Shown: positions 8,132 through 15,280 of the stretch, piece by piece
Position numbering within the stretch: position 1 is the first letter of the stretch
How the letters are laid out: each line of letters starts with the position of its first letter
DNA from: an uncultured Roseovarius sp.
Lineage (GTDB): Bacteria > Pseudomonadota > Alphaproteobacteria > Rhodobacterales > Rhodobacteraceae
DNA length: 35,630 nucleotides
Direction: 5' to 3'
NCBI RefSeq assembly: GCF_913054395.1
Contig: NZ_CAJXIP010000024.1
Coordinates: forward strand, 1-35,630
Notes under the pieces: generated by a model
Told to the model about the DNA's origin: nothing
Database searches by the model: none
Seen by the model: only the letters and a program-made list of their open reading frames with translations
Made by a program: the position numbers and the translations under genes

Positions 8132-9418
8132 ATGAACACACCCCTGCGCCTTGGCATCGCCGGATTGGGCACGGTCGGCACCGGTGTCGTCAAGATCATC
8201 CGTCAGAAGGCCGATCTTCTGGCCACCCGCGCAGGCCGCCCGATCGCGATCACGGCCGTCTCGGCACGCAACCGCGACAAGGATCGCGGCGTGTCCCTCG
8301 CCGATTACGCCTGGGAGGACGATCCCGTCGCCCTTGCCAAACGCGATGATGTCGATGTGTTCATCGAACTGATGGGCGGAAGCGACGGCCCCGCAAAAGC
8401 CGCCACCGAGGCCGCGATTGCCGCAGGCAAGGACGTGGTCACCGCCAACAAGGCGATGCTTGCGCATCACGGTCAGGCGCTTGCGCTTGCCGCCGAAAAG
8501 GCCGGTCACGTGATCCGTTTCGAGGCCGCTGTCGCGGGCGGCATTCCGGTAATCAAGGCCCTGACCGAAGGCTTGGCCGGCAATGAGATCACCCGCGTCA
8601 TGGGTGTCATGAACGGCACTTGCAACTATATCCTGACGCGCATGCTCTCGGCGGGCCTGCCCTATCAGGAGGTGTTCGAAGAGGCCGACAAGCTTGGCTA
8701 TCTCGAGGCTGACCCGACGCTTGACGTGGGTGGCATTGATGCTGGTCACAAGCTGGCACTGCTGTCGGCGATTGCCTTTGGGGTTCAGGTCGATTTCGAC
8801 GCCGTAGCGCTGGAGGGCATCGAAAAGGTCACCATCGAGGATATCCGCCATGCCGCCGACATGGGCTATCGCATCAAACTTCTGGGTGTGGCGCAGATGA
8901 CCGGTCGCGGACTTGAGCAGCGCATGTCGCCCTGTCTTGTCCCGGCCAAGAGCCCGCTCGGTCAGCTTGAAGGCGGCACCAACATGGTGGTGCTCGAGGG
9001 AGACAATGTCGAACAGATCGTGCTGCGCGGTCCCGGTGCGGGGATGGGGCCCACCGCAAGCGCCGTGATCGGCGATGTCATGGATATTGCGCGCGGTTTT
9101 CGGCTGGCCACCTTTGGTCAGCCTGCCGGCAGCCTTGCAAAAGCTAAGCCCGCCAGCACCGCGACGCCCGTACCCTATTACCTGCGCATGTCGCTGGTCG
9201 ACAAACCCGGCGCCCTGGCCAAGGTGGCAACGCTTTTGGGCGAGGCCGGGATTTCCATCGACCGGATGCGCCAGTACCGCCACAACAAGACCACCGCGCC
9301 GGTGCTTATCGTGACCCATAAAACCACCCGCAGCGCGCTTGACACGGCGCTTGCCGGCATCGCCAGGCTTGACGTTCTGGCCGCTGATCCGGTCGCGCTG
9401 CGCATCGAGATCGTCTGA
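8132..9418 (+). CDS. hom: Homoserine dehydrogenase
   Basis: A 428-residue enzyme that reduces aspartate semialdehyde to homoserine in threonine and methionine synthesis. The N-terminal nucleotide-binding motif GIAGLGTVGTG has GxGxxG at residues 11-16. The central catalytic domain has NGTCNYILTRML and EADPTLDVGGIDAGHKLALL, which carries the conserved Asp and Lys. A C-terminal ACT domain begins with YYLRMSLVDKPGALAKVA near residue 350, which implies allosteric control by an amino acid, usually threonine. It is monofunctional, with no aspartokinase part. A GGAGA ribosome binding site precedes ATG 8132. glpX and recJ follow on the same strand. Confidence 0.95.
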   Translation: MNTPLRLGIAGLGTVGTGVVKIIRQKADLLATRAGRPIAITAVSARNRDKDRGVSLADYAWEDDPVALAKRDDVDVFIELMGGSDGPAKAATEAAIAAGKDVVTANKAMLAHHGQALALAAEKAGHVIRFEAAVAGGIPVIKALTEGLAGNEITRVMGVMNGTCNYILTRMLSAGLPYQEVFEEADKLGYLEADPTLDVGGIDAGHKLALLSAIAFGVQVDFDAVALEGIEKVTIEDIRHAADMGYRIKLLGVAQMTGRGLEQRMSPCLVPAKSPLGQLEGGTNMVVLEGDNVEQIVLRGPGAGMGPTASAVIGDVMDIARGFRLATFGQPAGSLAKAKPASTATPVPYYLRMSLVDKPGALAKVATLLGEAGISIDRMRQYRHNKTTAPVLIVTHKTTRSALDTALAGIARLDVLAADPVALRIEIV

Positions 9419-9508
9419 CCGCAGAGGCGCCAGCCCCATCGCCGCGCCCTTGTGCGCTGCGGGGTCGGGCGTTAATGCTTTTGCGACCCGTTTTACAAGG
9501 ACCTGCTT

Positions 9509-10474
9509 ATGACCTCTGATACTGTTTTCAACGACCGGTTGTTGTCTCTTGGGCTCGCCCGCGTCTCCGAGGCGGCGGCCCTGGCCTGCGCCGGGCTGAT
9601 CGGGCGCGGCGACGAAAAGGCCGCCGATCAGGCCGCCGTCAACGCCATGCGCGACCAGCTTAACATGATGGCGATCAAGGGCGTGGTGGTCATCGGAGAA
9701 GGCGAACGCGACGAGGCCCCGATGCTTTTTATCGGCGAAGAGGTCGGCACCGGCGAAGGCCCCGGCGTGGATATCGCGCTTGACCCGCTTGAGGGCACCA
9801 CCCTGACCGCCAAGGCAATGCCAAATGCACTTACCGTGATTGCCATGGCGCCGCGCGGCACCCTGTTGCACGCGCCCGACACCTACATGGAAAAGCTTGC
9901 GATCGGACCGGGCTATCCGACCGATGTCGTCTCGCTTGCGATGTCCCCGCGCGAGCGGGTCGAGGCCCTGGCAAAGGCGCGCGGCTGTCGCCCCGCCGAG
10001 ATCACCGTCTGCGTGCTTGAACGCCCGCGCCATCAGGAAATGATTTCCGAGCTGCGCGAGACCGGCGCGGCGGTGTTCCTGATCCCCGACGGCGACGTGG
10101 CCGGCGTCATCCATTGTGCCGAGGCAGAGCGCACAGGCATCGACATGTACATGGGCACCGGCGGCGCCCCCGAAGGCGTGCTGGCGGCCAGTGCGCTCAA
10201 ATGCATGGGCGGGCAGATGTGGGGCCGTCTCGTGTTCCGCAATGATGATGAAAAGGCACGCGCTACCAAGGCCGGCATCACCGATTTCGACCGCATCTAT
10301 GCGCGCGATGAAATGGTCACCGACGACGTGATTTTTGCCGCCACCGGGGTGACCGACGGCTCGATCACCGCAGGGGTCAAACGCCGCCGCGGCTATGTGG
10401 AAACCGAAACCGTACTCATGCGGTCGCGCACCGGGTCGCTGCGCCGGATGATCTATCGCAGCCCGCTTGACTGA
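9509..10474 (+). CDS. glpX: Class II fructose-1,6-bisphosphatase (GlpX type)
   Basis: A 321-residue metal-dependent phosphatase that converts fructose 1,6-bisphosphate to fructose 6-phosphate in gluconeogenesis; in some bacteria it also acts on sedoheptulose bisphosphate. Family motifs: VVIGEGERDEAPML near residue 51, with the acidic metal ligands; ALDPLEGTTL with Asp92; and GTGGAPEGVLAASALKCMGGQMWGRL near 212-237. The start is ATG 9509 with AAGGA upstream. It lies 90 bp after hom and 90 bp before recJ, a gene order I recall as common in Rhodobacteraceae. Confidence 0.95.
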   Translation: MTSDTVFNDRLLSLGLARVSEAAALACAGLIGRGDEKAADQAAVNAMRDQLNMMAIKGVVVIGEGERDEAPMLFIGEEVGTGEGPGVDIALDPLEGTTLTAKAMPNALTVIAMAPRGTLLHAPDTYMEKLAIGPGYPTDVVSLAMSPRERVEALAKARGCRPAEITVCVLERPRHQEMISELRETGAAVFLIPDGDVAGVIHCAEAERTGIDMYMGTGGAPEGVLAASALKCMGGQMWGRLVFRNDDEKARATKAGITDFDRIYARDEMVTDDVIFAATGVTDGSITAGVKRRRGYVETETVLMRSRTGSLRRMIYRSPLD

Positions 10475-10489
10475 TCTGTGGGCAGGTTC

Positions 10490-10550
10490 GGGGGCGCTGC
10501 CCCCGTCGCCCCTCGGGCGACTCCCCCGGGATATTTGTGGCAAGAAGAAA
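10490..10550. repeat. GC-rich double-hairpin intergenic element
   Basis: Two perfect short hairpins lie back to back between glpX and recJ: GGGGGC-GCT-GCCCCC (10490-10504) and TCGCCC-CTC-GGGCGA (10506-10520). The tail CTCCCCCGGGATATTTGTGG follows. I recall near-identical elements scattered between genes in many Rhodobacteraceae genomes; that is memory, not something this single copy shows. It may attenuate or stabilise the glpX-recJ message. Confidence 0.5.
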
Positions 10551-10564
10551 CAGGGGCCTGCAAC

Positions 10565-12322
10565 ATGACCGGTTTTCTTGGCATCGAATCCTCGCTCTCC
10601 GGGCGCAAATGGTGCGGCCCCGGCGTTGAGCGCGACCGGCTGGCCGAGGCGATGGCGCAGGCCACCGCCCTGCCCCGGCCGCTGTGCCAGACACTGGCGC
10701 GGCTTGGGGTTCCGGCGGAAGAGGCACAGGCATACCTTGCGCCAGCATTGCGCGACCTTTTGCCAGATCCGCGCAGCCTGCGCGATATGCAGCTGGCCGC
10801 CGAGCGGTTTCTTCTGGCTGTGAAGACGGGACAGAAGATCGCGATCTTTGCCGATTACGACGTCGATGGCGGCACCTCTGCGGCGCTTTTGATCGACTGG
10901 CTGCGCCAGATGGGACAGCCCGCCCCGACCCTCTATATTCCCGACCGCATTGAAGAGGGTTATGGCCCCAACGAGCCCGCCATGGCCGAACTGGCGGCGG
11001 CGCATGACCTGATCGTCTGTGTCGATTGCGGCACCCTCAGCCATGCGCCAGTGGCCGCCGCCAAGGGCGCCGATGTCGTGATTCTCGACCACCATCTTGG
11101 CGGCGAGACCCTGCCCCAAGCCCATGCAGTGGTGAACCCCAACCGGCAGGACGAGACCGGTGATCTGGCGCATCTTTGTGCCGCTGGCGTAGTCTTTCTG
11201 ATGCTGGTCGAGGCCGGACGCCAGTTGCGTGAGGCAGGTCGGAGCGGGCCTGACCTTATGGGGTTTCTCGATCTGGTGGCCCTGGCCACCGTGGCCGATG
11301 TGGCGCCGCTGATCGGCGTCAACCGCGCCTTCGTGCGCCAGGGGCTTCGGATCATGGCACGGCGCGAGCGCCCCGGCCTTGTGGCCCTGGCCGATGTGGC
11401 GCGGATGGATGCAACACCGAATGCCTATCACCTTGGGTTTTTGCTTGGGCCACGGGTGAATGCAGGTGGGCGGATCGGACGCGCGGACCTTGGGGCACGG
11501 CTTTTGGCCTCTGACAACCCGGCCGAGGCCCGTGCAATGGCCGAACGCCTTGATCAGCTCAACTCGGAGCGCCGCGAGGTCGAGGCGAATGTGCGCGCCG
11601 CTGCCATGGAACAGGCCGAAACCCGCGGTTTTGATGCGCCATTGGTCTGGGCCGCAGGCGAGGGCTGGCATCCCGGCGTCGTGGGCATCGTCGCCAGCCG
11701 CCTGAAAGAGGCCGCCAACCGCCCCGCCATCGTCATCGGGCTTGACGGGGACGAGGGCAAAGGCTCTGGTCGCTCGGTCGCGGGCATCGACCTTGGCGCC
11801 GCCATTCAGCGGCTCGCCGCCGAGGGATTATTGATCAAGGGCGGCGGACACAAGATGGCCGCAGGCCTGAGCGTGGCCCGCAACAGGCTTGACGAGGCGA
11901 TGGCGCGGCTGTCCGACTTGCTGGCAAAGCAGGGCTCCGACACCTTTGGCCCGGCTGATCTTCGGCTGGACGGGGTCCTGATGCCGGGCGCCGCCACGGT
12001 TGAACTGATCGAACAGATCGACGCGGCCGGTCCCTTTGGCGCAGGCGCGCCGGGGCCGCGTTACGTCTTTCCCGACTGCCAGATCAGCTTTGCCAAACAG
12101 GTCGGCGACAGTCACCTGAAGCTGCGCTTTGGCGATGGCATGGGGGCGAGCCTTGACGCGATTGCCTTCGGCGCCTTCGACGGTGCTCTGGGTCCTGCCC
12201 TGATGGCCCATGGCGGTGCACGTTTCCACCTTGCCGGGCGGCTGGAGATCAACACCTGGAACGGGCGCCAGTCGGTACAACTGCGCCTGGAAGATGCCGC
12301 ACCGGCCACTTTGGCACCCTGA
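10565..12322 (+). CDS. recJ: Single-stranded-DNA-specific exonuclease RecJ
   Basis: A 585-residue 5'-3' exonuclease of the DHH family, used in recombination and mismatch repair. Motif I, FADYDVDGGTS, places Asp97, Asp99 and Asp101; VDCGT is motif II; ILDHHLGG gives Asp175-His176-His177; and VVNPNRQD follows. The DHHA1 region ends in KGGGHKMAAGLSV near residue 430, and an OB-like C-terminal domain follows. ATG 10565 is chosen because residues from MTGFLGIESS onward are coding in character. The frame is open upstream to 10478, but that stretch would translate the GC-rich hairpin element. An intrinsic terminator follows 22 bases after the stop. Confidence 0.94.
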   Translation: MTGFLGIESSLSGRKWCGPGVERDRLAEAMAQATALPRPLCQTLARLGVPAEEAQAYLAPALRDLLPDPRSLRDMQLAAERFLLAVKTGQKIAIFADYDVDGGTSAALLIDWLRQMGQPAPTLYIPDRIEEGYGPNEPAMAELAAAHDLIVCVDCGTLSHAPVAAAKGADVVILDHHLGGETLPQAHAVVNPNRQDETGDLAHLCAAGVVFLMLVEAGRQLREAGRSGPDLMGFLDLVALATVADVAPLIGVNRAFVRQGLRIMARRERPGLVALADVARMDATPNAYHLGFLLGPRVNAGGRIGRADLGARLLASDNPAEARAMAERLDQLNSERREVEANVRAAAMEQAETRGFDAPLVWAAGEGWHPGVVGIVASRLKEAANRPAIVIGLDGDEGKGSGRSVAGIDLGAAIQRLAAEGLLIKGGGHKMAAGLSVARNRLDEAMARLSDLLAKQGSDTFGPADLRLDGVLMPGAATVELIEQIDAAGPFGAGAPGPRYVFPDCQISFAKQVGDSHLKLRFGDGMGASLDAIAFGAFDGALGPALMAHGGARFHLAGRLEINTWNGRQSVQLRLEDAAPATLAP

Positions 12323-12344
12323 AAACAGCGGGTAAGCACAGCGC

Positions 12345-12369
12345 ATCTGCCCCCCGGCAGATTTTCTTT
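12345..12369 (+). terminator. Intrinsic terminator after recJ
   Basis: Perfect 7-bp stem ATCTGCC (12345-12351) / GGCAGAT (12356-12362) with a CCCC loop, followed by TTTTCTTT. It is placed 22 bases after the recJ stop and ends the plus-strand hom-glpX-recJ group. Confidence 0.85.
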
Positions 12370-12399
12370 GGCCAAGGTGAAGTTTTTACAAAATCCCTC

Positions 12400-12428
12400 T
12401 TGCGCAGCCCGCCCGTTTTGCCTAGTAC
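12400..12428 (+). promoter_or_regulatory. Candidate promoter of the tRNA-Glu gene
   Basis: TTGCGC (12400-12405) and TAGTAC (12423-12428) are separated by exactly 17 bases. A start point about 12435 would give a leader of roughly ten bases before the tRNA. Both boxes deviate from consensus, so the assignment leans on spacing and position after the recJ terminator. Confidence 0.4.
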
Positions 12429-12445
12429 CGCGACACGCCAACGCT

Positions 12446-12520
12446 GGCCCGTTCGTCTATCGGTTAGGACGCCAGGTTTTCAACCTGGAAAGAGGGGTTC
12501 GATTCCCCTACGGGCTGCCA
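12446..12520 (+). tRNA. tRNA-Glu (anticodon TTC)
   Basis: The full cloverleaf folds by hand. The acceptor stem pairs 12446-12452 with 12510-12516, with a G-U at the end. The D-arm contains CGGTTAGGAC. The anticodon stem CCAGG/CCTGG (12472-12476 / 12484-12488) holds a TTTTCAA loop with anticodon TTC at 12479-12481. The T-arm is AGGGG-TTCGATT-CCCCT, followed by discriminator G and an encoded CCA (12518-12520). The GTCTATCGGTTAGGAC block is typical of bacterial tRNA-Glu. Confidence 0.97.
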
Positions 12521-13027
12521 TTTACCCTCATAAAGCACTGTTTTTACAAAATTTTTGCTACAGAGGGGAGATACCATCCGCCCTTAAATCCGCCCTTGCT
12601 TATTACGGGATTTCAAACACAAAAAAAGCCGGGCGAATCTTGCCCGGCCATTGTCTATTGGAAAGAAGAAATTCGGGGCGGGCACCGAGGCGAATCTGTT
12701 CACGGGCGCAGAAACGTTTCCGGCCCAGAGCGGACCTTGACCGAGGAGTCGCGATGCTGCGTCGCACCCCGTCGAAGCGGACATTCGCTGCATGAGCCCA
12801 ATATGCGAAGTGGCGAAGGTCAGGACTGCGGACGAAGCTGACTTTGACCAGAGAATGCTGAATGTCTGCTGAAAGTGCCGTATCGAAAATGAAACATATC
12901 GCATCGTACCGATTGGGTCCTGTTCTTTCTGCTGACCGGAACAACCGGTTGGCTGATCCGGGCCGTCAATCGCCGCACGTCGCCCGACAGGTTGCATTCG
13001 CAACAAAAAGACAGAAGCTCACTGTAA
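12521..13027. other. Gene-poor stretch after tRNA-Glu
   Basis: 507 bases without a convincing gene. Open frames of 113-157 codons exist on both strands but have no recognisable domains and no good ribosome binding site; one on the minus strand reads straight through a terminator hairpin. The only clear structure is the minus-strand terminator at 12620-12648. The stretch 12760-12860 resembles the decayed intergenic filler I associate with Roseobacter genomes (an impression only). It could hold a 3' untranslated region or a small RNA on the minus strand. Confidence 0.4.
12620..12648 (-). terminator. Intrinsic terminator on the minus strand
   Basis: Perfect 7-bp stem GCCGGGC (12628-12634) / GCCCGGC (12642-12648) with a 7-nt loop. 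On the minus strand it is followed by seven T residues (12621-12627). It is a textbook terminator for leftward transcription, but the nearest leftward gene stops at 13028, 380 bases away. Confidence 0.8.
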
Positions 13028-13756
13028 CTATTGATTTGTTGGCCAACCCCAAAGATCCGTCACACGAACCGTCAGACCGATAATAGAGCCCGCGAAGGGC
13101 AGGATGATGAATATGCGAACAACGTGAAATGCCGTCACCACAGCCAACCCATCCTCGAGTATCTTCGCGGTCAGGGCCATTTCGGTCACGCTTCCCGGAG
13201 CGGTGGATAATAGCATGACCTGCCATGTCTCGCCTGTGATATAGGTGAGCGCCACGCCCATGCAGACACACAGGAGGATAAGCAGCAGGGACGCAAGCAC
13301 CGCGCCGGGAATAAAGCCGCGCGCGCGGCGCATGAGGTCACGGTCGAAAACCGCGCCGAGCCAGACACCCAGGAAGATTTGCGCCAGAACCAGCAAAGGA
13401 TAAGGGTAAGCGGTGATCGGCAGGCTGAATGCGGCGGCGCAAGCAGCCCCACCCAGCGTGCCCACAAAGAACGGGTTGGCCAGACGCACAGAACGCGCGA
13501 GCAGCGCGCCGAGAACGCCTGTCACAGACAGCAAGATTGCACCCGACACGGACCAATCCATACGGCTGAGCGCAGCGACCGGATCTTTGAGCGTCCCATC
13601 GAGCGCGACGATTGCAGGTGGGACCAAAATCACGAGCAACATGATTATCAGAAGCAATGCCGAAAAAAGGCGCTCGTTAAAAAGGGGGATGCAATCGCCA
13701 CAATACGCGCCTACACGCAGCGTTGCGGTCAGTCTTTCGGACGGTAAACTTGCCAA
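13028..13756 (-). CDS. AbrB-family (PF05145-type) membrane protein, N-terminally truncated
   Basis: The frame encodes up to 242 residues from a TTG start at 13756. It matches the C-terminal repeat of the AbrB-type membrane protein family (also annotated as 'ammonia monooxygenase' regulators), which normally has two tandem repeats in about 350 residues. Seen here are GALLARSVRLANPFFVGTLG, the helix LVLAQIFLGVWLGAVFDRDL, STAPGSVTEMALTAKI with the PG-S-EM signature, and AFHVVRIFIILPF. The first repeat is missing except for its last helix (about residues 30-50). The first 28 residues look unrelated to the family, so the start may lie within a decayed region; ATG codons at residues 39 and 66 are alternatives. 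It may be a 5'-deleted pseudogene or a short functional half-protein. It lies downstream of the HD gene. Confidence 0.6.
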   Translation of the reverse strand: MASLPSERLTATLRVGAYCGDCIPLFNERLFSALLLIIMLLVILVPPAIVALDGTLKDPVAALSRMDWSVSGAILLSVTGVLGALLARSVRLANPFFVGTLGGAACAAAFSLPITAYPYPLLVLAQIFLGVWLGAVFDRDLMRRARGFIPGAVLASLLLILLCVCMGVALTYITGETWQVMLLSTAPGSVTEMALTAKILEDGLAVVTAFHVVRIFIILPFAGSIIGLTVRVTDLWGWPTNQ

Positions 13757-14078
13757 GGGTCATCCGCGCGAACCTTCGCACAGAAACCGCAATAGAGCGC
13801 TTGGCCATCTGGCCAAGCTCTGATTTCAGCGCCGTTTTCATTATGCGCCCCCAAGACAGATCGAGCTCTTTTTATCTTTTTGCTCGAAGTCTTAAGTGTC
13901 TATAAAATTTGATAATTTTTAAAACATTCGCTGTTCTGGCCCTGAATTCGATCAAGCGCAATCATCCGTCACGAAGCCCTTTCCGCCTCTTTTCCGGCAC
14001 CAGCAATGCCCGAATGGCCCAAGGCGCTCCGGATATTTACGGACCGATCAAAGGCGTGGCGACATTGCCCCGAACGCC
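13757..14078. other. Intergenic region between HD gene and AbrB-like gene
   Basis: 322 bases. The part 13860-13935 is markedly AT-rich compared with its surroundings and contains an inverted repeat TCGAGC/GCTCGA (13861-13866, 13882-13887). A 54-codon minus-strand frame (13677-13841) starts at an ATG and overlaps the AbrB-like frame, but shows no family resemblance. A nested inverted repeat at 14051-14080 (AAGGCGT/ACGCCTT with inner GGC/GCC) straddles the HD stop codon and could weakly terminate it. The 13-base AATGGCCCAAGGC occurs at 14013-14025 and again at 14122-14134 inside the HD gene. Confidence 0.4.
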
Positions 14079-14960
14079 TTAATTCTCACCGCCCTGAGGC
14101 CCGGCATTTGCCGGACCCGGAAATGGCCCAAGGCAACTGGCCCGGTGCGAGACCTGAAAGACATGGTTATAAAGCTGCGCCACCCATTGCTTGACATCCA
14201 TGGTTCTCTCAAGGTGCCTTAGCGCGGGGCCGATCACAGGTTGCACCTGTTGCCAGAAGAAATTCGGAAACTGCTCCATAAGGTCCATCGGTGTGCTGTA
14301 CCCCAGCTTTTGTGCATAGCCGGTTTCCACGAACTCGTAGTAAAGCCCGCTGATCTTGCGGTGGTAAAACGGGTCGGCTATCTGGCCAATAAGGTCTGCG
14401 GCACGCACCAGAGCGGCTTCACTCTCTGTACAAGCATAGAACGGGTCATCCGGCGTCGGGAACCGGGTGTACTCGATGCACTGGGCGATCCGCTCTTCGT
14501 CAATCAGCCCGGACTTGGCAAAGCGCTGACGGGCATAGATCTCTCCGCGATCAATATGATAGGGCGCGAGAAACGCATCCGACGAGCCGCGCGGCGGGCT
14601 AATCCGGTCTCCGGCCTCGTTGATCACCACTTCGGTGTCGGTATCTCCTTCACAGATGTTGCGGGAAAATCCGATGTCATGCACCAGAAGCGCCACGATG
14701 TAATGCAGCCAATCCTCTGGCTGCACCGCACGGGTGACAAGCTGACCACGGATGATTTCCTGACCAACCAGCGTCACCATCATGGTGTGCTCGGCATTGT
14801 GGTAAAGAGCGTCGGAATTGCCCAACCGCTCAAGCAACATGCGCGCGCTGCCACTTAAAAACGCAGCATACTCGCCCTTGCGCCCTGAGAAATATTGCAG
14901 ATAGGTCTTGGCTAGGTGGTCTCCAAATTCAGCGGCCACAACTGCGGTGGGATTGAACAT
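14079..14960 (-). CDS. HD-domain metal-dependent phosphohydrolase
   Basis: A 293-residue HD-superfamily protein. The conserved ligands are visible: YHNAEH (His54, His58), then LLVHDIGF with the HD pair His94-Asp95, and later AADLIGQIADP with the distal aspartate. The family binds divalent metal and hydrolyses phosphate esters, often nucleotides or cyclic nucleotides; the substrate here is unknown. No sensory or GGDEF domain is attached. The last 20 residues are Pro/Gly-rich and look unstructured. The start is ATG 14960 with GGGGGAA upstream. It follows the giant adhesin gene on the same strand after 320 bases and has its own candidate regulatory repeat, so co-transcription with the adhesin is possible but unproven. 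Confidence 0.8.
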   Translation of the reverse strand: MFNPTAVVAAEFGDHLAKTYLQYFSGRKGEYAAFLSGSARMLLERLGNSDALYHNAEHTMMVTLVGQEIIRGQLVTRAVQPEDWLHYIVALLVHDIGFSRNICEGDTDTEVVINEAGDRISPPRGSSDAFLAPYHIDRGEIYARQRFAKSGLIDEERIAQCIEYTRFPTPDDPFYACTESEAALVRAADLIGQIADPFYHRKISGLYYEFVETGYAQKLGYSTPMDLMEQFPNFFWQQVQPVIGPALRHLERTMDVKQWVAQLYNHVFQVSHRASCLGPFPGPANAGPQGGEN

Positions 14961-15015
14961 GAGTTCCCCCAGTCAGCCGAAATGGCCAAGTTTATCCTAA
15001 CACAAGGCGATTTCA

Positions 15016-15047
15016 GATCAACTGGCCCGTAACAGCCGCAGTTGATC
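15016..15047. promoter_or_regulatory. 9-bp inverted repeat upstream of HD gene
   Basis: GATCAACTG (15016-15024) and CAGTTGATC (15039-15047) are perfect arms 14 bases apart, centred about 70 bases upstream of the HD start codon. No T tract follows on either strand, so an operator for a dimeric regulator is a better guess than a terminator. Confidence 0.4.
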
Positions 15048-15251
15048 GATTGAGGTGGGCGTTCAGGGGCTATTCAGGTTTTGAATCCTGACATCGGAAC
15101 CTGTCCGCAAATCATACTGAGAAAGTGATTGGCTCATCTGGGTGGCGTGACGATGCGGCGCCCTGGCGGCAATGCCAACGCCGCTGGCCGAGCGCCTTTC
15201 GTTTGATCCGGAACAGGGCATGTTTTATGCGCCTGCCCCGAACCGTATCTC

Positions 15252-15270
15252 GGATTTGGCCTGCAAATCC
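15252..15270 (-). terminator. Hairpin just after the giant adhesin stop codon
   Basis: Perfect 7-bp stem GGATTTG/CAAATCC with a 5-nt loop lies 10 bases past the stop. It is not followed by a T tract on the minus strand, so it may be a weak terminator or an RNA-stabilising 3' structure. Confidence 0.3.
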
Positions 15271-15280
15271 TTTAGCCGTG

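Larger units (their letters stand above)
14961..15280. other. Intergenic region between giant adhesin gene and HD gene
   Basis: 320 bases with no convincing gene. A plus-strand frame of 61 codons (15172-15357) runs antisense into the adhesin end and has no recognisable features. Two inverted repeats stand out: a hairpin 10 bases after the adhesin stop (15252-15270) and a 9-bp palindrome upstream of the HD start (15016-15047). I see no classical T-tract terminator for the adhesin gene. Confidence 0.4.

Noticed and set aside
8087..11671. A 1,194-codon minus-strand frame antisense to hom, glpX and recJ
   Set aside because: It lies opposite three well-identified genes, has no domain signatures and a His/Gly/Arg-rich composition, as expected from the reverse complement of GC-rich coding DNA.
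12584..13006. A 140-codon minus-strand frame after the AbrB-like gene
   Set aside because: It reads through the stem and T tract of a strong terminator, and has no domain or ribosome binding site.
12446..13027. tRNA-Glu as the integration site of a mobile element
   Set aside because: I found no duplicate of the tRNA 3' end, no integrase and no phage genes in the window.
14013..14134. 13-base direct repeat AATGGCCCAAGGC at 14013 and 14122
   Set aside because: Only two copies, one inside a coding end; too short to claim as an attachment site or mobile-element scar.
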